From Ahrensia sp. (lineage in GTDB: Bacteria; Pseudomonadota; Alphaproteobacteria; Rhizobiales; Rhizobiaceae), in contig NZXU01000014.1 in assembly GCA_002698425.1 (NCBI GenBank), positions 1 through 29,060 of the forward strand: a stretch of DNA of 29,060 nucleotides, in the 5' to 3' direction. Every line of letters starts with the position of its first letter. Positions within the stretch are counted from its first letter, which is position 1. The position numbers were made by a program, and so were the translations under genes. The notes under the pieces were generated by a model. The model made no database searches. It had not been told where the DNA came from and saw only the letters and a program-made list of their open reading frames with translations. This document shows, piece after piece, positions 7,316-14,779 of the stretch.

Positions 7316-8173
7316 TTGGCAAGCAACATTTTCAACGAGATCGTCAGTGCGGCGCTGGCCGGTCACTACGGCGTCCTGGGGCTCAATGTCTTTGATGAGT
7401 TGACATTGCGAACCGCCGTTGAGGCTGCAGAGGCAGAGAAAGCGCCGATCATCATCCAGACATCTGTGAAGACAGTGAAATCCATTGGCGCAAGGCGCCT
7501 ATCGGATCATTTCAAGCTGGTATCCTCAGCTTCCGGATCGCCGGTGTCACTGCACCTGGACCACTGCCCGGACCGGGGTGTCATCTCAGAATGCATCCGC
7601 GAGGGCTGGGATTCGGTGTTGTTCGATGCATCCCACTTGTCGTTGGGCGAGGCGACTGCCCAGACCAAAGAGGTGGTGGAGGAAGCTCACGCCCGCGGGG
7701 TGAACGTCGAAGGCGAGGTCGAGGGAATCCAAGGCGTCGAGGACGGCATCGGCAGCGACGACGCTCCTACTCTGTACCCGCTCGAGAAGGTCATCGAGTT
7801 CATCAATGTCACCGGGATCGACTGTTTCGCACCAGCCATCGGAAACGCACACGGCCTCTATAAGCAAGAGCCCCAGCTGGATATCCAGCGGGTCCGGGAT
7901 CTCGTCGCCGCCACAAACATCCCTATGGCCTTGCACGGCGGATCGGGACTCTCTGCAGAACAATTCGGCGAACTGATCGCCGCGGGGTGTGCAAAGGTCA
8001 ACATTTCGACCGCATTGAAGCGTGCCTTTATCGAGGGATACCGAAATTATCTCACTGCGCACCCCTCGGCCGCGGAACCGCTGACAGTAATCGCGCAAGT
8101 ACGGCAAGACCTTCAACAGATCGTGGTCCACTACATCCGACAGTTCGGCAGTGCCGGCTCGGTGTCGTCGTGA
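7316..8173 (+). CDS. Class II ketose-bisphosphate aldolase, GatY/KbaY type
   Basis: A TTG start at 7316 follows GGACGAA and gives 285 residues, the length of tagatose-bisphosphate aldolases GatY/KbaY. Key positions coincide with that subfamily: Asp82 and His83 in HLDHC, His179 in GNAHGLYK and His207 in ALHGGSG. These correspond to the catalytic Asp and three zinc ligands known for KbaY-type enzymes. LFDASHLS and KVNISTALKRAF supply the phosphate-binding elements. Family members split a ketose phosphate into dihydroxyacetone phosphate and an aldehyde. Substrate stereochemistry and chain length cannot be predicted; the neighbours suggest something other than ordinary fructose or tagatose bisphosphate. 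Its stop overlaps the next start (GTGA), indicating translational coupling. Confidence 0.9.
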   Translation: MASNIFNEIVSAALAGHYGVLGLNVFDELTLRTAVEAAEAEKAPIIIQTSVKTVKSIGARRLSDHFKLVSSASGSPVSLHLDHCPDRGVISECIREGWDSVLFDASHLSLGEATAQTKEVVEEAHARGVNVEGEVEGIQGVEDGIGSDDAPTLYPLEKVIEFINVTGIDCFAPAIGNAHGLYKQEPQLDIQRVRDLVAATNIPMALHGGSGLSAEQFGELIAAGCAKVNISTALKRAFIEGYRNYLTAHPSAAEPLTVIAQVRQDLQQIVVHYIRQFGSAGSVSS

Positions 8174-8982
8174 AAGCGCTTATTCTCGACTGCGATGGTG
8201 TTCTTGCCGACACCGAACGGGACGGCCATCGAGTCGCGTTCAATAGGGTTTTTGCGGAAAACAAAGTCGCATTCCAGTGGACCGACGAGACTTACCGGCA
8301 GGCTCTGCAGGTCGGCGGCGGCAAGGAGCGGCTACGCGCTCTCCTATCCCGAGAATTCCTCGAGCAACACGAACTCACCAATGGAATCGAACTCGAAACC
8401 CTGATCGCGACATGGCATCGGCGAAAGACCGAACTATATGTCGAATTGCTCGACTCTGGTGCAATTAAGGCTCGCTCCGGCGTTCGACGGTTGTCTCGCG
8501 AAGCGCTTCGACAAGGTTGGCTACTCGCAGTCGCGTCGACCTCTGCGCACGAATCAGTCCGTGCGGTCCTGAACAAGGTGATGGGAGCGGACCTGGCCGG
8601 CCACTTCACTGTGTGCGCGGGCGATGATGTTCAGCTGAAGAAGCCTGCACCGGACATTTATCTGCTTGCCCTCAATCGGTTGGGCGTCAAGGCCGGGGAC
8701 GCAGTTGTTGTCGAGGACTCCGCGATAGGTGTACAGGCGGCGCTCACAGCCGGCATCACTGCTGTAATCGCGACACCAAGCACTTACACGATCCATGAAG
8801 ATCTCAGCGCTGCAGCAGTGGTCGTCAGCGAGCTCGGAGACCCGGGCCAACCGATACAGAACGCTGGGAAAGGTTTGGACGAGAGCATGACTGACGGAGT
8901 AGTCGAATACAGACATCTATTAGAACTCCTGAACGTCAAGGCTCCGCATACAGAAGTGAGGGGTCATGCAAATAGTCAGTAA
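8170..8982 (+). CDS. HAD-superfamily hydrolase, CbbY/beta-phosphoglucomutase-like phosphatase
   Basis: A GTG start overlapping the aldolase stop gives 270 residues. Motif I is LDCDGVLADTE with nucleophile Asp7 and acid Asp9, motif II is the Ser/Thr of VASTSAH, the Lys motif is LKKPAPDIYL, and motif III is VVEDSAIGVQAA. A helical cap of about 65-130 residues lies between motifs I and II, as in the CbbY/PGMB subgroup. Such enzymes dephosphorylate small sugar phosphates or, less often, isomerise them. The tail after about residue 235 is longer than usual and unassigned. In the operon it may remove phosphate from a product or dead-end intermediate. The EutH-like gene begins within its last 17 bases. 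Confidence 0.85.
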   Translation: MKALILDCDGVLADTERDGHRVAFNRVFAENKVAFQWTDETYRQALQVGGGKERLRALLSREFLEQHELTNGIELETLIATWHRRKTELYVELLDSGAIKARSGVRRLSREALRQGWLLAVASTSAHESVRAVLNKVMGADLAGHFTVCAGDDVQLKKPAPDIYLLALNRLGVKAGDAVVVEDSAIGVQAALTAGITAVIATPSTYTIHEDLSAAAVVVSELGDPGQPIQNAGKGLDESMTDGVVEYRHLLELLNVKAPHTEVRGHANSQ

Positions 8983-10192
8983 CATAGTTCTCTACACCAT
9001 GATGGCGTTCGTCCTCATCGGTGCTGCATTTGCGATACGTAACAGTGATTCCGGAATTGGGAAGGAATTTCTTCAAGGTATTCATTCCATCGGCCACTTG
9101 TTCGTCCCGGTAGCGGGGATCATGGCGTCCATCCCATACCTGACCACCGCGGTCGAGAAGGGCGCCGGGCCGATCTGGCAAGCATTGGGGGCCGACCCTT
9201 CGATCGCGGCAACCACATTCATCGCTTCCGATATGGGCGGGTATCAACTTGCCTTCGCTACGGCGGGTGATAGCGGAGCGTGGATCACGGCAATGGTGAC
9301 AGGGTTCATGGCCGGTGCGACGATTGTGTTCACCGTCCCCGTTGGTCTCGCGATGCTACAGAAGACCGACCAGCGATACATGGCATTGGGCATCATGTCG
9401 GGCGTGCTCACAATCCCGATCGGGGTCTTGGTGACCATGGTGATCATAATGATCACGCGTCCGCTCATCCGTGGAGATGTGCGAACAACCGGGCCTTCGG
9501 AGACTGTGATTGACGGCCTCAACATTCAAGAGCTACTCGCCAATCTGCTCCCCCTGCTGCTGATCGTCGTAGCCATCGCCGCCGGACTGAAGTTCGCACC
9601 GGGATTTATGATCAAGGCGTTCATCATCTTTGGCCGCCTGATCGATGCGGCCGTGAAGATAATCCTCGCACTGTCGATCGTCGAGTACTTCACCGGTATC
9701 TTCACGAAGATGTTCGGAGCGTGGGGATTCGAGCCGATCATTGCCACGGCGGATGACCACTTCCGTGCCCTCGAGGTCGTCGGTGCGGTCGGAATCATGC
9801 TCGCAGGTGCGTTTCCCATGGTCTACGCGATCAACAAATTTCTCGCCGGGCCACTGAGCCGCCTGGGGAATCGGGTAGGAATCGGCGAAACCGGAGTCAC
9901 CGGAATGCTCGGCGGTGCTGCAAATGCGCTCGCGCTCTTCCACGTCGTCAAGAACATGTCGCCGCGGGATAAGGTGATATCGATCGCGTTCGTGGTATGT
10001 GGTGGCTTCTTGCTGGGCGATCACCTGTCATTCACGGCCAACTTCCAGCCAAACTTGATCGGCGCTGTGCTCGTAGGAAAGCTGACTGCGGCCATTCTCG
10101 CCATCGTCCTGGCACGCTACATCGCGGTACCCACCGCTGAGCGATTGGCTCAGAAGGACGAACCGTTCCTCGACTCCGGCACACACGCGTAG
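8966..10192 (+). CDS. eutH: EutH-family permease (ethanolamine or related amino-alcohol uptake)
   Basis: The 408-residue frame (ATG at 8966, GAGGGG upstream) has the same length as enterobacterial EutH. It shares several recognisable stretches, including ASDMGGYQLA, GATIVFTVPVGLAM, GVLTIPIGV, GAFPMVYAINK and GDHLSFTANFQ. About ten to eleven hydrophobic helices cover most of the chain. EutH transports ethanolamine across the cytoplasmic membrane in organisms with eut operons. Here no eutBC lyase, reactivase or shell-protein gene accompanies it, so the substrate may be ethanolamine feeding a different route, or a related amino-alcohol or polyol. The symbol marks family membership, not proven substrate. 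Between a phosphatase and a kinase, it would act as the entry step of the operon. Confidence 0.88.
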   Translation: MQIVSNIVLYTMMAFVLIGAAFAIRNSDSGIGKEFLQGIHSIGHLFVPVAGIMASIPYLTTAVEKGAGPIWQALGADPSIAATTFIASDMGGYQLAFATAGDSGAWITAMVTGFMAGATIVFTVPVGLAMLQKTDQRYMALGIMSGVLTIPIGVLVTMVIIMITRPLIRGDVRTTGPSETVIDGLNIQELLANLLPLLLIVVAIAAGLKFAPGFMIKAFIIFGRLIDAAVKIILALSIVEYFTGIFTKMFGAWGFEPIIATADDHFRALEVVGAVGIMLAGAFPMVYAINKFLAGPLSRLGNRVGIGETGVTGMLGGAANALALFHVVKNMSPRDKVISIAFVVCGGFLLGDHLSFTANFQPNLIGAVLVGKLTAAILAIVLARYIAVPTAERLAQKDEPFLDSGTHA

Positions 10193-10207
10193 CGGCCAGG
10201 GCGACCC

Positions 10208-11191
10208 ATGACTAACTCAGATTCCACCGCACAGCGTGACTTGGAAACCGTCGTTCGAGCGCAATGGCCGAGCCGACCCTGGAAGTCGGTCGCGCTAGAC
10301 GGCGGCATGACGAATCGTAATTGGCGGGTCACCGTCGAATCAGATTCCAGTGGCGCACAAGAGGATTTCGCCGTTCAACTGTTGCTCTCCAACGAGCTCG
10401 CAGCGCGTATCGGAATCAACCGCCACACTCAGAAGCAGGTAATGCCGATTGTCGAAGAACTGAAGCTGGGCCCGAAACTCGTGGCATGGCGACAAGGCGA
10501 TCCATGTGCTCTGATCACTGACTTCCTCGAGAACGCCGGCGCATCCGGACCCGAAGACCGCTCGCGGGTAATCACCCTGGCTGCCGCCGCATTGTCTCGA
10601 CTGCATAAGAACACCCGCGGGACTCGGTTGCGAAACTACATCTCGGACCCGTTCGATGGCGCTGAGTGGCTATTCCGGAGGGTCGAGGAATTGATCCCGC
10701 AGGCGTCCGCTCCCTTCACGTGGGCGATCGAATTGAGTAGGCGCTGCCAGCGGGCTCGAGGCACGTACGAACCCTGCTTGCTACACGCAGACCTTTCGGT
10801 TGGCAACGTGCTGGTCTCGCAGTCGGGCGTAAGCCTCATCGATTGGGAGTATGCGGGCGGCGGAGACAGGTTCTTCGATTGTGGTGATTTTGCCGAGAAG
10901 TGGGAGTTGAGTGCCGTCGAGGAACGCCAATTCGCCGACGAGTACAACTCGACGGGGGATTCACTCGAATATCTGCTCGCGGCTCTGCGAATGTATCGCT
11001 TCCACAGCCGCTTGCGCGAGGCGCTATGGGCGGCGGCGGCCAGCACCACGCACTTCACCGAGTTCGACCATTCCGCCTATAGCCGCGCCTGTATGACGCG
11101 CCTGGACGACATCGCCGCCAGCAAAGCGTTCCAAGACAGCCTAAGTCTGGTAAAAGCCACCACTGAGATAAAGGAAGTGCAGTGCTCGTAA
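10208..11191 (+). CDS. Choline/ethanolamine kinase-like phosphotransferase (APH fold)
   Basis: The 327-residue frame starts at ATG 10208, 15 bp after the permease. The glycine-rich loop GGMTNRNWRV (residues ~32-41) resembles the GGxTN loop of choline kinases. The Brenner motif is LLHADLSVGN with His193, Asp195 and Asn200. The metal-binding IDWEYAGGGDRFFD has Asp212 and is followed by DCGDFAE, as in choline/ethanolamine kinases and ThiK. The expected reaction is ATP-dependent phosphorylation of a hydroxyl group on a small alcohol. Next to a EutH permease, ethanolamine or a similar amino-alcohol is the natural candidate. The APH fold also includes methylthioribose kinase and aminoglycoside kinases, so a sugar substrate remains possible. 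The next gene starts within its last 10 bases. Confidence 0.85.
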   Translation: MTNSDSTAQRDLETVVRAQWPSRPWKSVALDGGMTNRNWRVTVESDSSGAQEDFAVQLLLSNELAARIGINRHTQKQVMPIVEELKLGPKLVAWRQGDPCALITDFLENAGASGPEDRSRVITLAAAALSRLHKNTRGTRLRNYISDPFDGAEWLFRRVEELIPQASAPFTWAIELSRRCQRARGTYEPCLLHADLSVGNVLVSQSGVSLIDWEYAGGGDRFFDCGDFAEKWELSAVEERQFADEYNSTGDSLEYLLAALRMYRFHSRLREALWAAAASTTHFTEFDHSAYSRACMTRLDDIAASKAFQDSLSLVKATTEIKEVQCS

Positions 11192-12504
11192 CATCCCTTC
11201 ACCCAAACCTCGACTCCGCCACAGTGATCAGGGAACGACAGTTGCGGGTCGAGTCGGGGGCCTCGGAATACGTTCACGCAGTTCACCCCTCGATCCTGGC
11301 GCAGGTCGAGACTGGTTCGGCGGTGAATGTCTCTGCTCGCTTCCGCGAGGTTGTTGATCTGTTCGAGCCGAAGCGAGAATCCACACCAGCCGGTTTCCGT
11401 GTGGAGACCACCGGGACACACTCTGTCACCCTGGATCTCGTTCGCGATATCGGCTATGCCCGGGATGGGCAACGTAGGCCGACGTCATTGCTGTTCTCGG
11501 CAGACTCTGCCAACCCGTACGAAATCGCCGAATGTCGCGATCTGATTGCCAATGTGACCTGCAATCCGGGGATCGTCTACGACCTTTTTCTCAACAACCC
11601 GGAGGCCAACGTTGGCGGCCAATTCTCTGATCTCAACGAAGTGTTACAGGCAATAGGAGACGAGGTCGGCCCCGGGTGTGACATCTCCGTCGAACTCCAC
11701 GATCCGTACGAACAGGACTTCGCCAAGATACTCGACGAGATTCAGATGTACGAGGATATCCTGTCGCGCTACCGCCTGGTGGTCAAAGTCCCTCATACAG
11801 GAGCGATCTCACCCTCAGCTTCGAGTCAGCTCCTGACTGGCGATGGTCTACTGAACAACCGATACTATGACGGATCTCCCGAGGATCTCCTACGCGGACA
11901 TTCCTTGGCGCACAAGCTGCATGAGTTGGGTCACCGCGTCAACTTCACGCTTATGTTCGAGCCGTATCAGACACCTCTCGCATTGCAGATCCGGCCATAT
12001 TTCATCAACGCTTTCATACGTAACCGGCTCAGTGCCACGCGTCGTATATCGGGGTTGCTGGCCGCATTCGAAGCCACTGAGGATTCCTGGTTCATCAGAG
12101 AACTTCGGCAGTACTTGATTGCGAACCACTACTTGGGTAAGGGCGACGCTGAACTCGACCTCCTTGAAACCCTGTCTCAGGCCAAGCGGATGGTGGCTTA
12201 TCGCCACAATGAAAGCAGCGATGGCTTGGACAGCGCTCGTGCCTCAGTGCGCTGGCTGCGCGCATCAAATCTGCCTGATTCACGATTGATCGTCTGTTCT
12301 CTCGACGGAGACACGCTGTTCCCGATGGTGATGTCGATGCTGGTCGAGCCAGAGTTCATCGATCTCCAGGATCGCGTGTTACTCACGACTGATCCACGCT
12401 ATTTGGCGCGCTGGGCGAGCAGCCCCCATGTCATCAGCTATCAACAGAGATTTTTGAAGGCGTGCGAAGGAAGTGTGTCACGAGTGCCTTCTTCCGCGAG
12501 TTGA
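11182..12504 (+). CDS. Divergent transaldolase-family protein
   Basis: A GTG at 11182, four bases after AAGGAAG, opens 440 residues, overlapping the kinase gene by 10 bp. The transaldolase core is visible: NVTCNPGIVYD (residues ~124-134; usual TTNPS), VELHDPYEQDF (~170), VVKVPHT with the probable Schiff-base Lys202, VNFTLMFEPYQTPLALQI and ISGLLAAF. It is longer than classical TalB (~317). It has an extra N-terminal ~100 residues and an extended C-terminus (RLIVCSLDGDTLFPMVMSML). Transaldolases move or release a three-carbon dihydroxyacetone unit. Some divergent members cleave rather than transfer, as in sulfoquinovose catabolism. With a class II aldolase in the same operon, two aldol steps on related phosphorylated intermediates are possible. 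The family call is sound; the substrate is unknown. Confidence 0.75.
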   Translation: MLVTSLHPNLDSATVIRERQLRVESGASEYVHAVHPSILAQVETGSAVNVSARFREVVDLFEPKRESTPAGFRVETTGTHSVTLDLVRDIGYARDGQRRPTSLLFSADSANPYEIAECRDLIANVTCNPGIVYDLFLNNPEANVGGQFSDLNEVLQAIGDEVGPGCDISVELHDPYEQDFAKILDEIQMYEDILSRYRLVVKVPHTGAISPSASSQLLTGDGLLNNRYYDGSPEDLLRGHSLAHKLHELGHRVNFTLMFEPYQTPLALQIRPYFINAFIRNRLSATRRISGLLAAFEATEDSWFIRELRQYLIANHYLGKGDAELDLLETLSQAKRMVAYRHNESSDGLDSARASVRWLRASNLPDSRLIVCSLDGDTLFPMVMSMLVEPEFIDLQDRVLLTTDPRYLARWASSPHVISYQQRFLKACEGSVSRVPSSAS

Positions 12505-12517
12505 GTGGCGAGAAGGG

Positions 12518-12532
12518 CGGGGTTTGACCCCG
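12518..12532 (+). terminator. Candidate terminator after the catabolic operon
   Basis: CGGGGT-TTG-ACCCCG forms a 6-bp GC-rich hairpin 14 bp after the transaldolase stop. There is no T-tract, as is common for mycobacterial terminators. A second weaker stem (GTGGAG/CTCCAC) lies at 12547-12570. Nothing else is recognised between 12505 and 12777. Confidence 0.4.
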
Positions 12533-12777
12533 GGCACCGGATAGGTGTGGAGTCGTAAACAACTCTCCACGTGTTCCGCCGCGCTGCACTTTTCTGGGGA
12601 ACCCCAGTTGGCTACGGGGCAGAACACCTGCCCGTCCGCTTGCGGCGTGCCCGGTGCCACTGGTCTTCGACACCTGACCTCACCGAATGTTTCATAGCCG
12701 GATCGTAAGCTGCCGTGCGTGGTCGCTGCGTAGCAGAGGGATTCAGCGTCCATATATCGCGTGGTGAATAGCGGTGG

Positions 12778-12895
12778 GACGAGTTGGCCTGTAAGCCGGA
12801 TTCTGTACCTCGCCGGGATCTTCCGGCGAGGTGGCGACCATCCATCTGGACACACCGTCGCCGGGTGCCTCAAGCGGCCTACCCGCAAACTCGGG
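12778..12895 (-). ncRNA. rnpB: RNase P RNA (rnpB) copy, 3' segment
   Basis: The complement ends ACAGAATCCGGCTTACAGG followed by CCAACTCGTC, the conserved 3' end of actinobacterial RNase P RNA. Upstream are GCGGGTAGGCCGCTTGAGG and a P-stem with arms CCTCGCCGG/CCGGCGAGG. This is the last of three pieces of one gene. The first two lie at 14703-14779 and 15908-16065, separated by two insertion sequences. Joined, they give about 353 nt. The 5' strand partner of the terminal stem (GACGAGTTGGCC) was sought upstream and not found, so helices P1-P3 are missing. RNase P RNA is essential, so a functional copy must exist elsewhere; this one is decayed. Confidence 0.85.
12854..12895. repeat. 42-bp direct repeat, left copy, flanking the IS1549-like element
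   Basis: This segment of rnpB is repeated without mismatch at 14661-14702, immediately outside the two inverted ends of the element. Long, variable target duplications are a known trait of IS1549/IS1634-family elements, so the repeat is read as the target duplication. Confidence 0.85.
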
Positions 12896-14660
12896 CCTGA
12901 GTTTGGACACCTCGAGGGTTTCTCTCGATTGGTAAGGGTTTGACCTGCAGATATTCGGCAGCGGGTAGGTGTTTTGGGGTACTAAACCGGTAGGTTCGGG
13001 CGGTGGCGTACGTGCGGAAAGTGCGCACTGCTTCGGGTGCGGTGGCGGTGCAGGTCGCCCGTAAGGATGGGGGCCGGGTGGTGATCCTGGCGCACCTTGG
13101 TTCGGCGCATACCGACGCTGAGCTGGGCATTCTGCTCGAACAGGCCCGCCAGGTCGTAGTCGGCGGGCAGGCGGCGCTGGATTTCGAGGTCTCGGTTCGG
13201 GCCCAATCAATGACCGACGTCGCTGATTTCCGTGAGCGGTCGTTGATCGGCGAGCTCTCTGGGCCCTCGGTTGCGGCCCCGGTGGTACCGCCAGGGCGCA
13301 CGGTCGGGGCCAGCTCGCGTCTGCTTTACGACACCCTTGGCCACGTCTATGACTGGCTGGGCTTCGATGCCGTCGGCGATGCGGTATTTCGCGATTTGGT
13401 GATCGCCCGGATCGTGGAGCCGACCAGCAAGCTCGATGCTTCGCGGGTGCTGGCTGATCTCGGCGCCGCGGGGGTGTCGTATAAGACCATCGACCGCCAC
13501 GTCCGCAAGATCGACGCTGGCGGTCACCGCGACGTGATCGCCGAAAAATGCTTCGCCTACGCCACCGATTGCGGCGGGCTGTCGCTGATCTTGTACGACG
13601 TGACGACCCTGTATTTCGAAGCCGAATCTGAGGATGCGCTGCGCAAGGTCGGCTACTCGAAGGAGCGTCGTGTCGACCCACAGATCGTGGTCGGGCTGTT
13701 GGTGGACCGCACCGGATTCCCTTTGGAGATCGGCTGTTTCGAAGGCAACACCGCCGAGACCAGCACCATCGTGCCGATCATCACCAGCTTCCTGGCCCGC
13801 CACAACCTCGACGACACGCCCCTGGTGGTCGCTGCTGATGCCGGCATGCTGTCTCAAACCAACCTCGCAGCCCTCGATGCGGCCAAGCTGTCGTTCATCG
13901 TCGGATCCCGCGTTACCAAGGCGCCCGGGGACCTGGAATCGCATTTCCACTGGAACGGTGATGTGTTCACCGACGGGCAGATTATCGACACTGTGACCCC
14001 GCGGCACGGCAACATCAAGGTCAACACCACCAAGCTGCGCGCCGAGCCGGTCTGGGATCCCAAATCACATCCAGGCGCGTGGCGGGCGATCTGGGCGTAC
14101 TCGGCCAAACGGGCCCGCCGCGACCACAAGACCCTCGCTGCTCAGGAAGCCCGGGCCCGAGCGATCGTGGCCGGCGAGAAGAGCGCCAAGACAGCACGAT
14201 TCGTCAAGACCAGAGGCGCCGACCGCGCGATCGACGAGGCCGGTCTGACCCGTGCCCAATCTCTAGTCGGCCTCAAGGGCTACGTGACCAACGTGCCGGT
14301 ATCGCTGATGCCGGCCGCCGAAGTCATCGCGAAGTACCACGATCTCTGGCACGTCGAGAAATCGTTTCGGATGTCCAAGTCCGACCTCGACGCGCGCCCC
14401 ATGTTCAACCGCATGCGCGACGCCATCGAAGCCCACCTGACCATCGTGTTCACCGCACTGGCGGTCTCCCACGCCATCCAATCGCGCACCGGACTGTCGA
14501 TCGCCAAGGTCGTCAAGCTCCTACGACCGCTGCGCTCGGCGACCATCACCATCAACGGCGCCACCCAGACCTTCCCACCAGAAATCCCCGACAACGAACG
14601 CAAGATCCTCACCGATCTGGGCCTCAATCCTGGGTACTAAGCGAAATGTCCAAACTCAGG
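12896..14660 (+). mobile_element. IS1634-family (IS1549-like) insertion sequence, complete
   Basis: The 1765-bp element has inverted ends CCTGAGTTTGGACA at 12896-12909 and its complement at 14647-14660. It contains one full transposase gene. It sits inside the rnpB copy between identical 42-bp direct repeats. Everything needed for activity appears intact. Confidence 0.88.
13003..14640 (+). CDS. IS1634-family transposase
   Basis: The 545-residue frame starts at GTG 13003 (VAYVRKVRTASGAVAVQV). It spans nearly the whole element and ends 20 bp before the right terminus. The opening segment, with QVARKDGGRVVILAHLGSAH, is typical of IS1549/IS1634 transposases. Candidate DDE residues are the Asp in LILYDVTTLYFEAE, the Asp in VVAADAGMLSQTN and the Glu in DLWHVEKSFRMSKSDL, with the usual large beta-strand insertion between the second Asp and Glu. 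No frameshift or stop is present, so the protein is probably functional. It catalyses cut-and-paste movement of its element. Confidence 0.9.
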   Translation: MAYVRKVRTASGAVAVQVARKDGGRVVILAHLGSAHTDAELGILLEQARQVVVGGQAALDFEVSVRAQSMTDVADFRERSLIGELSGPSVAAPVVPPGRTVGASSRLLYDTLGHVYDWLGFDAVGDAVFRDLVIARIVEPTSKLDASRVLADLGAAGVSYKTIDRHVRKIDAGGHRDVIAEKCFAYATDCGGLSLILYDVTTLYFEAESEDALRKVGYSKERRVDPQIVVGLLVDRTGFPLEIGCFEGNTAETSTIVPIITSFLARHNLDDTPLVVAADAGMLSQTNLAALDAAKLSFIVGSRVTKAPGDLESHFHWNGDVFTDGQIIDTVTPRHGNIKVNTTKLRAEPVWDPKSHPGAWRAIWAYSAKRARRDHKTLAAQEARARAIVAGEKSAKTARFVKTRGADRAIDEAGLTRAQSLVGLKGYVTNVPVSLMPAAEVIAKYHDLWHVEKSFRMSKSDLDARPMFNRMRDAIEAHLTIVFTALAVSHAIQSRTGLSIAKVVKLLRPLRSATITINGATQTFPPEIPDNERKILTDLGLNPGY

Positions 14661-14702
14661 ACCGTCGCCGGGTGCCTCAAGCGGCCTACCCGCAAACTCG
14701 GG
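14661..14702. repeat. 42-bp direct repeat, right copy, flanking the IS1549-like element
   Basis: Identical over 42 bp to 12854-12895. The rnpB sequence continues directly beyond it at 14703, showing that the repeat is duplicated target rather than part of the element. Confidence 0.85.
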
Positions 14703-14779
14703 CGAGCAGCCCTTGAACGCTTGCGCAGCCACAACCAGGTTGCGGCCTTCTTGGCCTTGCTTCGGGTGGGGTTTACCTA
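14703..14779 (-). ncRNA. rnpB: RNase P RNA (rnpB) copy, middle segment
   Basis: The complement reads TAGGTAAACCCCACCCGAAG and continues through AGGCCGCAACCTGGTTGTGG to GGGCTGCTCGCC. This is the central specificity region of RNase P RNA, between the IS630 insertion at its 5' side and the IS1549-like insertion at its 3' side. It joins smoothly to the 3' segment once one 42-bp repeat is removed. Confidence 0.8.

Noticed and set aside
8966..10192. A eut microcompartment locus
   Set aside because: Only the EutH-type permease is present. There are no shell proteins, no EutBC lyase and no EutG/E/D genes.
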